A model generated the notes under the pieces. That model ran no database searches and was not told the DNA's origin. It saw only the letters and a program-made list of their open reading frames with translations. A DNA stretch of 64,000 nt from Promicromonospora sp. AC04. Lineage in GTDB: Bacteria; Actinomycetota; Actinomycetes; Actinomycetales; Cellulomonadaceae. The stretch covers positions 225,498 through 289,497 of the forward strand of contig NZ_QBUG01000007.1 in the NCBI RefSeq assembly GCF_003058225.1. The letters are read 5' to 3'. The number at the start of each line of letters is the position of its first letter. Within the stretch, counting starts at the first letter, position 1. Positions 49,446 through 57,542 of the stretch are shown here, piece by piece. Made by a program: the position numbers and the translations under genes.

Positions 49446-50477
49446 ATGCTCGTCCTCATGGCCAGTCCGAAGCCGTACCGAGCCCCCGTCCTCGCCGATG
49501 TCGCCAGGGCGGCGGAGGTTTCCGTGCCCACCGTCTCCCGGGTCCTCAACGGCTCGAAGTACGTGGCGCCGGAGCTGGCGCAGCGCGTGAACGAGGCGGT
49601 GCAGACGCTCGGGTACCGCCCCAACGGCGCCGCCCGCTCGATGCGCTCCGGCCGGCGCACCCTCGTGTCGGTGCTGGCCGGGGCCACCGCCAACTACGGC
49701 TACGCGCGCACGCTCCAGGGCGTCGAGACCGCCGCCCGCCGCGCGGGCATGTCGGTGACGATCACTGTCGTCGAGTCCGGCGACGACGAGCACGTCCGGG
49801 CCGCCATCGACCTCACGCTCGCGCAGCCGACGGCGGGCGTGATCGTCCTCGAGTTCGACCGCGCGGGCATCAACGCCGTCAAGGCGCTGCCCGAAGGGCT
49901 GCCCGTCGTCGTCGCCGGCGGCGGCTCGCGGCGCACCGGCCAGGTCCCGGCGGCCCTGATCGACGAGCGCGCGGCGGGCCGCCAGGCGACGGAGTACCTG
50001 CTCAACCTCGGCCACCGGACGGTCCACCACATCGCCGGCCCCACCGAGGGCAAGCACTCGGGCCGTACCGACGGCTGGCGCGCGGCCCTCGCCGCGGCCG
50101 GCGCCCCGGTCCCGCAGGTCATGCGGGCGGACTGGGACGCGAGCGCCGGCTACCGCTGGGGCGAGCGGATCGCCGGCATGAGCGACGTCACCGCGGTCTT
50201 CTGTGCCAACGACGAGATAGCTCTCGGCCTCATGCGCGCCCTGTCCGACCGCGGCATCGACGTCCCCGCGGACATCTCCGTGGTCGGCTTCGACGACCAG
50301 CCGCTCGTCGCACTGTGGCGCCCGTCCCTGACCACCGTGGACCAGGACTTCGAGGACCTCGGCGCCCGCGCCTTCGAGCTCCTGTCCCAGGTGATCGGCG
50401 GCGAGGCGGACGCGGCGTCGTCGGTCAAGGCGCCGCAGCTGGTCGTGCGGGAGTCGACCGCACCGCCGAAGGGCTGA
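49446..50477 (+). CDS. LacI-family transcriptional regulator of the glycan locus
   Basis: A 343-residue repressor. Residues 15-62 are the DNA-binding domain (VLADVARAAEVSVPTVSRVL and NGSKYVAPELAQRVNEAV). The rest is the periplasmic-binding-protein-like sensor, with VAGGGSRRTGQVPAALID, HHIAGPTEGKHSGRTDGWRA and VVGFDDQPLVALWRPSLTTV. It would release its operators on binding a sugar from the glycan. ATG 49446 or 49458 starts it; neither has an obvious ribosome site, suggesting a leaderless or very short leader mRNA. The operator 7 bases upstream indicates autoregulation. Confidence 0.93.
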   Translation: MLVLMASPKPYRAPVLADVARAAEVSVPTVSRVLNGSKYVAPELAQRVNEAVQTLGYRPNGAARSMRSGRRTLVSVLAGATANYGYARTLQGVETAARRAGMSVTITVVESGDDEHVRAAIDLTLAQPTAGVIVLEFDRAGINAVKALPEGLPVVVAGGGSRRTGQVPAALIDERAAGRQATEYLLNLGHRTVHHIAGPTEGKHSGRTDGWRAALAAAGAPVPQVMRADWDASAGYRWGERIAGMSDVTAVFCANDEIALGLMRALSDRGIDVPADISVVGFDDQPLVALWRPSLTTVDQDFEDLGARAFELLSQVIGGEADAASSVKAPQLVVRESTAPPKG

Positions 50478-50485
50478 TCCGGCCA

Positions 50486-51427
50486 CTACTTGAGGCTCCC
50501 GAGCGTCACGCCCGAGCGCCAGTAGCGCTGCATCGCGATCATGAGGATCACCATCGGGATGGTCGAGACGAGCGAGCCCGTCAGGACCAGGCTGGTGAGG
50601 TCCACCGTGCTGTCGGTGCCGCGCTGCAGCCAGGAGTACATGCCGAGCATCACCGGCCACTTCTCGACGCCCTTGAGGAAGACCAGCGGCCACATGAACG
50701 TGTTCCACGACGCCACGAAGTGCAGCAGGAAGATCGTCGCGCCCGCCGTGGACAGCAGCCGCAGGCCCATCGAGAAGAAGATCCGGTACTCCCCCGCGCC
50801 GTCGATGCGGGCGGCCTCCATGAGCTCCGACGGCACCGCTCCCTCGGCGTAGACCTTCGCCAGGTAGACGGAGAACGACCCGAACATGCCGGGCAGGATC
50901 ATCGCCCAGATCGTGTCGTACAGGCCGAGGCGCACGAAGAGGATGAAGGACGGCACGATCATCAGCGAGCCCGGGATCAGGAACGAGGCGATGATCAGGC
51001 CCATCGTCAGGCCCTTCCCGCGGTAGCGGTACTTGGCGAGGCCGTAGCCGGCGGCGAGGGACACCAGGGTCAGGCCGAGCGAGCCGACCCCGGAGTACAC
51101 GACGGTGTTCCACAGCCAGCGGCTGAAGATCCCGTCCTGGTAGGTGAACAGGGTGCTCAGGTTCTCCCACAGGTTGAGCTCGCCGAACCAGAGCCCGCTG
51201 GTGGTGTACAGCTCCCGCTGGTTCTTGGTCGCGGCCACCACCAGCCACCACAGCGGCCCGACGGCGTACAGCGTCAGCGCGACGAGCACGCCCAGGACCA
51301 CCCAGCGGGAGGAGCCGCGGGCTTCCGCCACGGAGGACCCGTCGTCGATCCGTCGACGGCGGCGGCGTACCGGCTTGCGCGCGGCCTCCTCGACCGCGGC
51401 GTCGGGCACGAGTGTCGTGTCGCTCAT
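50486..51427 (-). CDS. carbohydrate ABC transporter permease, MalG/AraQ type
   Basis: A 313-residue inner-membrane permease with six hydrophobic segments after a basic N-terminus rich in Arg. The EAA loop is ELMEAARIDGAGEYRIFFSM, which contacts the ATPase. It is the second permease of the importer. The ATG overlaps the previous permease stop by 4 bases. The lacI gene ends 8 bases away on the other strand. No ATPase gene is present in the cluster, as is usual where a shared MsiK-type ATPase serves many sugar importers. Confidence 0.93.
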   Translation of the reverse strand: MSDTTLVPDAAVEEAARKPVRRRRRRIDDGSSVAEARGSSRWVVLGVLVALTLYAVGPLWWLVVAATKNQRELYTTSGLWFGELNLWENLSTLFTYQDGIFSRWLWNTVVYSGVGSLGLTLVSLAAGYGLAKYRYRGKGLTMGLIIASFLIPGSLMIVPSFILFVRLGLYDTIWAMILPGMFGSFSVYLAKVYAEGAVPSELMEAARIDGAGEYRIFFSMGLRLLSTAGATIFLLHFVASWNTFMWPLVFLKGVEKWPVMLGMYSWLQRGTDSTVDLTSLVLTGSLVSTIPMVILMIAMQRYWRSGVTLGSLK

Positions 51428-52458
51428 GACTCTTCCCTGTTCGTGAAGCGGTAGATGATCGCGGACGCGACGCCGACGACGAGGGCGAGGATGACCGACA
51501 GGGCGGTGGCGTAGTTCAGGTTGCCCACCTTGAACGCCTGGTCGTAGATCATCATCGCCGGGGTGAAGTCCCGCGTGATGGTCTCAGGGGTGACCGCCCG
51601 GAACAGCAGGGGCTGGTCGAACAGCTGCAGCGTGCCGATGATCGACAGCAGCGAGGTCAGCACCAGCGAACCGCGCACGAACGGGACCTTGATGGACCAC
51701 GCGATCCGCAGCTCGGACGCGCCGTCGAGCCGCGCCGCCTCGAAGACCTCGTGGGGCACGGACTGGAGCGCCCCGTAAAGGATCAGCATCGTGAAACCGA
51801 CCGCACCCCAGACCGCGAGGTTGCCCATCGACACCCAGACCATCGAGCTCGAGAAGAAGTTCACGTCGAGCCCGAACATCTCGAAGAACGGGGTCAGCGG
51901 CCCGACCGTCGGGCTGTACTGGTAGATCCAGACCATCGTCGCCACGATGCCGGGCACCATGTAGGGCAGCAGCAGCGCGATCCGGAACCGCGCGGCGGTG
52001 CGGCGGCGTGCGGCGTCGAGCAGGAGCGCGAGGGCCAGGCTCAGCACCTGGGTCAGCGGGACCACGACCAGCGCGTACAGGAACACCCTGAGCATCCCGG
52101 CCCAGAAGGGGCCGTCGACGAGGCCTGCCGCGAAGTTGTCCAGCCCGGCGAACGAGACGGTCTGGCCGCCGAAGCCCAGGCCGCCCGTGGACTTCGTGGT
52201 GTAGACGCTCTCGCGCAGTGCCATCCCGACCGGCACGAGCACGAACAGTGCGAAGCCGGCCAGGAACGGGAACGTGAACGAGGCACCCTTGACGCTCTGG
52301 GCGGTGCGCCAGTTCCAGCGCGGGATGCGCCCGCGAGGGGTATGACCGCGTGGAGTATGACCGCGAGGGGAGGCGCCGCCTCCGGGACGGCGGTCGTGCG
52401 GCGAGCCAGGGACCGGCTCGCGCAGACCGGCATGGTTGTCGTGTGTGTTGACGGACAT
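51424..52458 (-). CDS. carbohydrate ABC transporter permease, MalF/UgpA type
   Basis: A 344-residue permease. ATG 52458 with GGGGAGGACG upstream. The N-terminal cytosolic tail contains short Pro-Arg-Gly repeats (SPRGHTPRGHTPRGRIPRW). Six membrane segments follow, with the EAA loop EVFEAARLDGASELRIAWSI. It pairs with the downstream permease and the upstream binding protein to import an oligosaccharide. Confidence 0.93.
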   Translation of the reverse strand: MSVNTHDNHAGLREPVPGSPHDRRPGGGASPRGHTPRGHTPRGRIPRWNWRTAQSVKGASFTFPFLAGFALFVLVPVGMALRESVYTTKSTGGLGFGGQTVSFAGLDNFAAGLVDGPFWAGMLRVFLYALVVVPLTQVLSLALALLLDAARRRTAARFRIALLLPYMVPGIVATMVWIYQYSPTVGPLTPFFEMFGLDVNFFSSSMVWVSMGNLAVWGAVGFTMLILYGALQSVPHEVFEAARLDGASELRIAWSIKVPFVRGSLVLTSLLSIIGTLQLFDQPLLFRAVTPETITRDFTPAMMIYDQAFKVGNLNYATALSVILALVVGVASAIIYRFTNREES

Positions 52459-52486
52459 CGGCGTCCTCCCCTCGTGGATCAGCGGT

Positions 52487-53818
52487 TCACTCGGCGACTG
52501 TGTAGGAGATGCCCTTGCTCTCCAGGTCCGCGGCGACAAACTCCTGCACCGCCGTCAGAGCTTCCTCGAGGGTGATCTCGCCGGCGACGGCCTTGCCCCA
52601 CTGGTCCTGCAGCTCCGGGAACCAGGCGTCGTAGTCCGGGCCGAGCTCGAACTTGCCGATCACGCGCTCCTGGGCGGCGACGATCTCCTCGCCCGCGGCC
52701 TTGTCGTCGACGAAGAAGTCCTTGGGGACCACCTCTTCGACGTAGGCGGACGGGTCCGGGATCTGGACGGGGAACCCGACCGCGCCGGTCTCCTCGTTGC
52801 GCCCGGCCTCGATGGCCTCGGGCGTGGTGAGCCAGTCGGAGAAGGCCACCGCCGCCTCAGGGTTCTCGCAACCCTCCGGCACGAACGAGGGGAGCGTGCG
52901 TCCCGGGGTCACGGGCTCCGCCGCGTCCGAGAACTGCGGGATCGGGTAAGCCGCCCAGTCGCCCGACGAGTCGGGGAAGCCGGTCTGGTACCCGGTGAGC
53001 GACCACCACTGCGTGGTCGTGGACGCCATCTTGCCCGAGTCGAAGTACTTGTACAGGGCCGGCTTGTCCATGTAGGTCTGGTTCGAGACCAGGTCCTCGT
53101 CGATGAGCTGCTGGAACACGTCGGCCGCCGCGAGCGTGCCCTCGTCGGTGAAGTTGACGACCCACTGGTCGCCGTCGATCGCGAACCACTCGGCGCCCGC
53201 CTGCTGGGCCAGGTTCATCAGGCCGCTCGGGTCCTCGCCGGCCAGGTTGGTCACGTCGACGTCGTGCTTCTTGAGCTCGCGGCCAACGTCGACGAACTCG
53301 TCCCAGGTCGTGGGGACCTCGACGTCGTACTTGTCGAAGGTCTTCTGATTCACGATGTAGAACTGGCCGTCGGACCCGCTCGGCAGGCCGTAGTACTTGC
53401 CGTCGACCTGGGCGGCGGCGAGGGCGCCGGCGTTGTACAGGTCCGCCGAGGGCTCCACCTGCTCGGTGATGTCCTGGGCCCAGCCGTTGACGACCATCGT
53501 CGTCAGCGGCGCGAACCCCTGCACCAGGCACGGCACTCCCGAGCCGGCCTCCATGGCGTTCTGGAAGTTCGTCTGCGTGGCGGTGTTGCTGGCCTGCAGC
53601 ACGTACTTCACCGTGACGTCGTCCTGTGCCTCGTTGAAAGCCTCGGCGACCTGCTCGCCGGTCTCGGCGTTCCAGCCCCAGACCTCGATGGTCACCGGGC
53701 CGGTGGCCTCGGCGTCGGTCGAGCCACCTGGGGCGGCACCGGCCGAGCAGGCGCTCAGGCCGGCCAGTGCCGTGACGGCGAGCCCGGCGGTCGCCCAGTG
53801 GGCGCGTGATCTGATCAT
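52487..53818 (-). CDS. extracellular solute-binding lipoprotein, family 1
   Basis: A 443-residue sugar-binding lipoprotein. Signal peptide with lipobox LSAC (Cys24), then VTIEVWGWNAETGEQVAEAF typical of family 1 binding proteins, NTATQTNFQNAMEAGSGVPC, and late Trp/Asp-rich ligand sites such as TTTQWWSLTGYQTGF and PDYDAWFPELQDQWGKAVAG. It captures the oligosaccharide outside the membrane and delivers it to the two permeases. First gene of the importer operon; a LacI-type site lies 51 bases upstream and a second at 53961. Confidence 0.93.
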   Translation of the reverse strand: MIRSRAHWATAGLAVTALAGLSACSAGAAPGGSTDAEATGPVTIEVWGWNAETGEQVAEAFNEAQDDVTVKYVLQASNTATQTNFQNAMEAGSGVPCLVQGFAPLTTMVVNGWAQDITEQVEPSADLYNAGALAAAQVDGKYYGLPSGSDGQFYIVNQKTFDKYDVEVPTTWDEFVDVGRELKKHDVDVTNLAGEDPSGLMNLAQQAGAEWFAIDGDQWVVNFTDEGTLAAADVFQQLIDEDLVSNQTYMDKPALYKYFDSGKMASTTTQWWSLTGYQTGFPDSSGDWAAYPIPQFSDAAEPVTPGRTLPSFVPEGCENPEAAVAFSDWLTTPEAIEAGRNEETGAVGFPVQIPDPSAYVEEVVPKDFFVDDKAAGEEIVAAQERVIGKFELGPDYDAWFPELQDQWGKAVAGEITLEEALTAVQEFVAADLESKGISYTVAE

Positions 53819-53868
53819 GACTCTCCTCTTTGAGATGTACTCAACTCTGAGCCGCGCCGTTGTCGGCG

Positions 53869-53886
53869 CGGGAAAACGTTCTCAGG
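53869..53886. promoter_or_regulatory. LacI-family operator upstream of the binding-protein gene
   Basis: CGGGAAAACGTTCTCAGG, centred on AACGTT as in the other sites; right half degenerate. Confidence 0.75.
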
Positions 53887-53960
53887 TTAGCCATCCCTGC
53901 CTCGGTGTCAAGCGACCGTCTCACTGAGCGGGCGGAATGACTCGGCGCATTCGGGGAGCA

Positions 53961-53978
53961 CGGGACAACGTTATCCCG
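53961..53978. promoter_or_regulatory. LacI-family operator, best-matching copy
   Basis: CGGGACAACGTTATCCCG, nearly a perfect palindrome, 143 bases upstream of the binding-protein start and 53 bases before the DHFR-like gene. The 92-base centre distance from 53869 would allow looping. Confidence 0.8.
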
Positions 53979-54030
53979 TGAGTGGGCCGCCTACCGATGA
54001 GTTCTCGGGGCCGCCACCGTCGGAGCAGGC

Positions 54031-54621
54031 ATGGGAATCGTGAAAGCAGACATGGCAGTCTCGCTCGACGGCTACTCCGCCGGGCACGACCAGACGCTCG
54101 AGCACCCGTTCGGGCCGCTGGCGGGCGAACGCCTGCACACCTGGATGTTCGAGTACGGGGACGCGCACAAGGCCGAGGTGGACGCCATCGTCGGCGCCGG
54201 CGCGTACATCATGGGGCGCAACATGTTCTCCCCCGGCCGCGGGCCGTGGGACCTGGACTGGAAGGGCTGGTGGGGCGACAACCCGCCGTACCACGGGCCC
54301 GTCTTCGTGCTCACCCACCACGCGCGAGACCCGATCCCGATGGAGGGCGGCACCACGTTCCACTTCGTCACGGACGGCATCGAGAGCGCCCTGAAGCAGG
54401 CGCGGGAGGCCGCCGGGGACGGCGACATCTCCATCGCCGGCGGGGCCACGACGCTCAACGAGTACCTCGCCGCCGGGCACGTCGACGAGCTGCGGCTGCA
54501 CGTCGTGCCGTTCACGCTCGGCTCGGGCACCCGCGTGTTCGACGGCGTGCCGCCCATCGAGTTCGCCTCCACCTCCGTGCGGCACACGCCGGAGGTCACG
54601 CACGTGACCCTGCGCCGGTGA
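54031..54621 (+). CDS. dihydrofolate reductase-like protein (RibD C-terminal family)
   Basis: A 196-residue RibD_C/YyaP family member. VKADMAVSLDGYSAGHDQTL is the N-terminal block, AYIMGRNMFSPGRGPWDLDW the central one, and ISIAGGATTLNEYLAAGHVD the NADPH-site glycine turn. It lies between the sugar importer promoter and pabC and ends 13 bases before pabC, so the two could share a transcript. Its role in folate metabolism is not implied by that alone. Confidence 0.9.
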   Translation: MGIVKADMAVSLDGYSAGHDQTLEHPFGPLAGERLHTWMFEYGDAHKAEVDAIVGAGAYIMGRNMFSPGRGPWDLDWKGWWGDNPPYHGPVFVLTHHARDPIPMEGGTTFHFVTDGIESALKQAREAAGDGDISIAGGATTLNEYLAAGHVDELRLHVVPFTLGSGTRVFDGVPPIEFASTSVRHTPEVTHVTLRR

Positions 54622-54634
54622 CAGACTGGGCGCC

Positions 54635-55483
54635 ATGACGGTCATCTGGACAGAGGGGCGCATGGTCGCGCCCGGCGAGGCCGCGCTCAGCGCGGTGGAC
54701 CACGGCATCACTGTCGGCGACGGCGTCTTCGAGACGTGCGCCGTCCTGAACGGGCATGCGTTCGCCCTGACGCGCCACCTCGCGCGGCTCGAGCGTTCGG
54801 CGTCCGGCATGGGCATGGCGGCCCCGGACCTGCGGAAGGTGCGCGACGGCGTGGACGCCGTCCTCGCCGCCACGCCCGACGCCGGGCGTCTGCGGATCAC
54901 GGTGACCGACGGCGTCGGGCCGCTCGCCTCCGGGCGCTCGGACGGGCCGCAGACGGTGATCGTCGCGGCCACCGAAGCCGTCATCGTGCCCACCGGGCGC
55001 GCCGCCCGCTCCCCCTGGACACGCAACGAGAACAGCGCGGTCGCCGGGCTGAAGACGACGTCCTACGCCGAGAACGTGGTGTCCCTCGCGGACGCGATCA
55101 GGAAGGGCGCCGACGAGTCCGTGTTCGCGAACACGCAGGGCGACCTGTGCGAGGGCACCGGCTCGAACGTGTTCCTCGAGATCGACGGGGAGCTCGTCAC
55201 TCCGCCGCTCAGCTCCGGCTGCCTCGCCGGGATCACGCGCGAGCTGCTGCTCGAGTGGGGTGCCGAGGAGGGGCTGCCCGTGCGCGAGGCCAAGGACGGC
55301 GAGCTGCCGTTCTCGGTGCTCGACCGGGTGGCCTCGGGTGAGGCCCGGATGCTGCTGACCGGGTCGGTGCGGAACGTGCAGCCGACGGTGTGGCTCGACG
55401 GCGTCGACCTGGAGATCGGCGAGCTGTCCAGTGCCGCGCGCGACGTGTTCGAGCGGTTCATGCGCGAGCGGCTGGATCCCTGA
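54635..55483 (+). CDS. pabC: aminodeoxychorismate lyase (class IV aminotransferase)
   Basis: A 282-residue PLP enzyme that converts aminodeoxychorismate to p-aminobenzoate and pyruvate. ALSAVDHGITVGDGVFETCA is the N-terminal signature, LKTTSYAENVVSLADAIRKG carries the Schiff-base Lys, and DLCEGTGSNVFLEIDGELVT with PPLSSGCLAGITRELLLEWG complete the fold-type IV set. A branched-chain or D-amino-acid aminotransferase is an alternative, but pabB at 38410 and the absence of any other pabC favour this call. Confidence 0.87.
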   Translation: MTVIWTEGRMVAPGEAALSAVDHGITVGDGVFETCAVLNGHAFALTRHLARLERSASGMGMAAPDLRKVRDGVDAVLAATPDAGRLRITVTDGVGPLASGRSDGPQTVIVAATEAVIVPTGRAARSPWTRNENSAVAGLKTTSYAENVVSLADAIRKGADESVFANTQGDLCEGTGSNVFLEIDGELVTPPLSSGCLAGITRELLLEWGAEEGLPVREAKDGELPFSVLDRVASGEARMLLTGSVRNVQPTVWLDGVDLEIGELSSAARDVFERFMRERLDP

Positions 55484-55576
55484 CCCGGCTCCTGCCCGAC
55501 CCGGCGATTCGGATTTCGCATCCGCGCTCGAACCAGGCTAATATCGTCCACGCACGTCCTACGGGGCAGGCAGCAC

Positions 55577-55648
55577 GGGCGATTGGCGCAGGGGTAGCGC
55601 GCTTCGTTCACACCGAAGAGGTCACTGGTTCGATCCCAGTATCGCCCA
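55577..55648 (+). tRNA. tRNA-Val(CAC)
   Basis: A 72-base cloverleaf from GGGCGATTGGCGCAGGGG to ATCGCCCA. The anticodon loop TTCACAC between CTTCG and CGAAG gives CAC. Its T-arm and acceptor end are the same 23 bases as the element attachment core, now on the plus strand (55628-55650). Confidence 0.97.
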
Positions 55649-55656
55649 CCGTGCAG

Positions 55657-55698
55657 AAGGGTCCTCCGACCAGCGGAAACGCTGAGCGGGGGGCCTTT
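55657..55698 (+). terminator. terminator after tRNA-Val(CAC)
   Basis: AAGGGTCCTCCGACCAGCGG through GGGGGGCCTTT, an imperfect stem with the internal GCG-GAAA-CGC turn also seen at 28745 and 37986. Confidence 0.7.
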
Positions 55699-55789
55699 CA
55701 CACGTTCAGCCATCGACCCGGGTCACCCCCGGAGCTGACCACAGCAGCTCCTACCAGGATTCGGGTCCGTCTGGCAGGAACCGCTGTGG

Positions 55790-56656
55790 TCAACCTCGCC
55801 GTTGAGCGCCGAGGCGCTGGTTCTGGGAGCTGGTGGTCCGGCGACTGGTTCGGTAGCGGCCCGGGGTCGTCCCGATGATGTTCGTGAACGCCGCGATGAA
55901 GCTGCTGGGGTTGGCCCATCCGCAGGCGTAAGCGGTCTTGGTGGTGTCGTGGCCCTCGGCGAGGAGCACGAGCGCGCGGTAGATGCGTAGCTGCGTGCGC
56001 CACTCGTAGAAGGTCATGCCGAGCTCGTCGTGGAACAGCCGGCTGAGGGTGCGGCTGCTGGCGCCGATCGTCTTCCCGAGCTCGGCCAGCGTGACGTTGT
56101 CCGCCGGGTCCTCGTGCAGCATCCGGGCAATGGCTTGCAGCCGGTCGTCCCGTGGCTCTGGAAGCTGAAGCGGCTGTTCGTCTGCTTCGCGGAGCTCATC
56201 GACGAGGACGCGAAGGAGACGAGAACGCGCGGAGCGGCTGTAGCCAGGCGCGGCGTCGTCGTAGTTACGAGGGCCGGTCAGCGCGAGCAGGACCTCACGG
56301 GCGAGGTCGGAGGCCAGGAACACGGCCGGGTGGTCCGGCACGAGCCGGGCGAGGGACGGCGCGAGAAAGACGATCCGCATATCGGTGTCGCCGTGGGCGC
56401 GGTGGTAGTGCGTGAACTCGGCGGGGGTCCAGGCGACCCGGTTGGCGGGGACGATCGACGTGCCGCCATCGGTATGAACGGTCAGGACGCCGCCGGCCGC
56501 GTACACCAGGTGCCCCTGTGCGTGCGACTGGACCGCACTCGTCCCGCCGGACGGCCAGAGGTGGCGCCCGCCGGACGGCCACACATGCGACGTCACACCG
56601 GCGGCTCGGCGAGGTTGGCGGCGAACAGGCATCAGTTGGCATTCTATCGGTAGCAA
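55790..56656 (-). CDS. AraC-family transcriptional regulator
   Basis: A 288-residue regulator. A cupin-like sensor occupies about 30-140 (HAQGHLVYAAGGVLTVHTDG, VAWTPAEFTHYHRAHGDTD). The C-terminal double helix-turn-helix is VTLAELGKTIGASSRTLSRL and TKTAYACGWANPSSFIAAFT. A short internal repeat, WPSGGRHLWPSGGTS, is near the N-terminus. Start at the TTG 56656, with GGAGG 6 bases upstream; an ATG eight codons later has no such site. Divergent from the alpha/beta hydrolase gene and probably its regulator. Confidence 0.9.
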   Translation of the reverse strand: MLPIECQLMPVRRQPRRAAGVTSHVWPSGGRHLWPSGGTSAVQSHAQGHLVYAAGGVLTVHTDGGTSIVPANRVAWTPAEFTHYHRAHGDTDMRIVFLAPSLARLVPDHPAVFLASDLAREVLLALTGPRNYDDAAPGYSRSARSRLLRVLVDELREADEQPLQLPEPRDDRLQAIARMLHEDPADNVTLAELGKTIGASSRTLSRLFHDELGMTFYEWRTQLRIYRALVLLAEGHDTTKTAYACGWANPSSFIAAFTNIIGTTPGRYRTSRRTTSSQNQRLGAQRRG

Positions 56657-56719
56657 GCCATGCCTCCATCTGGCGAGACTGCCTCTATACGGAGTTCATC
56701 TCGGAGATGGAGAAAGACC

Positions 56720-57403
56720 ATGACGACATTCATCCTTGTGCCCGGCGCCTGGAAGGGCTCCTGGTCGTTCGAAGCGGTGGTCCCGTTGCTGGAGCGTGCC
56801 GGTCACACCGTTCACGCCCTGACCCTGACCGGTCTGCGGGCGGACGACGACGCCGCGACGGTTGCGACCGCCAACCTCGACACGCACGCCGACGACGTAT
56901 TGCGGCTGCTCGATCGCGCTCGCATCACCAGCGCGACGCTGGTCGGCCACAGCTACGCCGGGATGGTGATCGCCGCCGCCGCCGACCGTGCTGATGGACG
57001 GATCTCGCGTCTGGTGCATCTCGACGCCTACGTACCGCGCGATGGCGAGTCGTGCTGGTCGTCGACGAACGAGCACTTTCGGGGAGTGTTCGCCGCCGGC
57101 GCTGCGGCCACCGGCTACGCCGTCCGACCGCCGGACGGCGGCGATCCCCGCCGTCGCTCCCATCCCCTCGCCTCGTTCCTGCAGACGATCCGGCTCACAG
57201 GCGTGTTCGCCCAGGTGCCCCGACGGGAGTTCGTCTACTGCTCGGGATGGGAAGACCGGACGCCGTTCGCCGAGCTCCGCACCCGGCTCCAAGCCGATCC
57301 TGAGTGGCGGGTCCACGACCTCCCGACCGGCCACGACGCCATGCACGAGGCCCCGGAAGCGGTCGCTGCACTACTGCTCGGAGCGAGCGCCGGCCTCGAC
57401 TGA
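56720..57403 (+). CDS. alpha/beta hydrolase
   Basis: A 227-residue cytosolic hydrolase of the RsbQ/esterase type. TTFILVPGAWKGSWSFEAVV supplies the oxyanion-hole strand, ATLVGHSYAGMVIAAAADRA the nucleophile elbow with Ser in GHSYAG, and DLPTGHDAMHEAPEAVAALL the catalytic His. ATG 56720 with GGAGAAAG upstream; the frame extends 20 codons further without support. Target ester unknown. Divergent AraC regulator 63 bases upstream. Confidence 0.9.
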   Translation: MTTFILVPGAWKGSWSFEAVVPLLERAGHTVHALTLTGLRADDDAATVATANLDTHADDVLRLLDRARITSATLVGHSYAGMVIAAAADRADGRISRLVHLDAYVPRDGESCWSSTNEHFRGVFAAGAAATGYAVRPPDGGDPRRRSHPLASFLQTIRLTGVFAQVPRREFVYCSGWEDRTPFAELRTRLQADPEWRVHDLPTGHDAMHEAPEAVAALLLGASAGLD

Positions 57404-57542
57404 CCGGATCCCCCACCGGCTCACAGTTCGCGCCCGACTAGTGACATTGGCAGGGTTCCTCACTAATATCCGATCTGCTCGGTTCTGCTGACAGTCCAGT
57501 AAGTACAGCGACGTACTCCACGGCTCACGAGGAGATCTCCCC

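Noticed and set aside
50315-51454. 379-codon open frame on the plus strand beside lacI
   Set aside because: Antisense to the MalG-type permease, with His/Arg/Gln-rich composition and no motifs.
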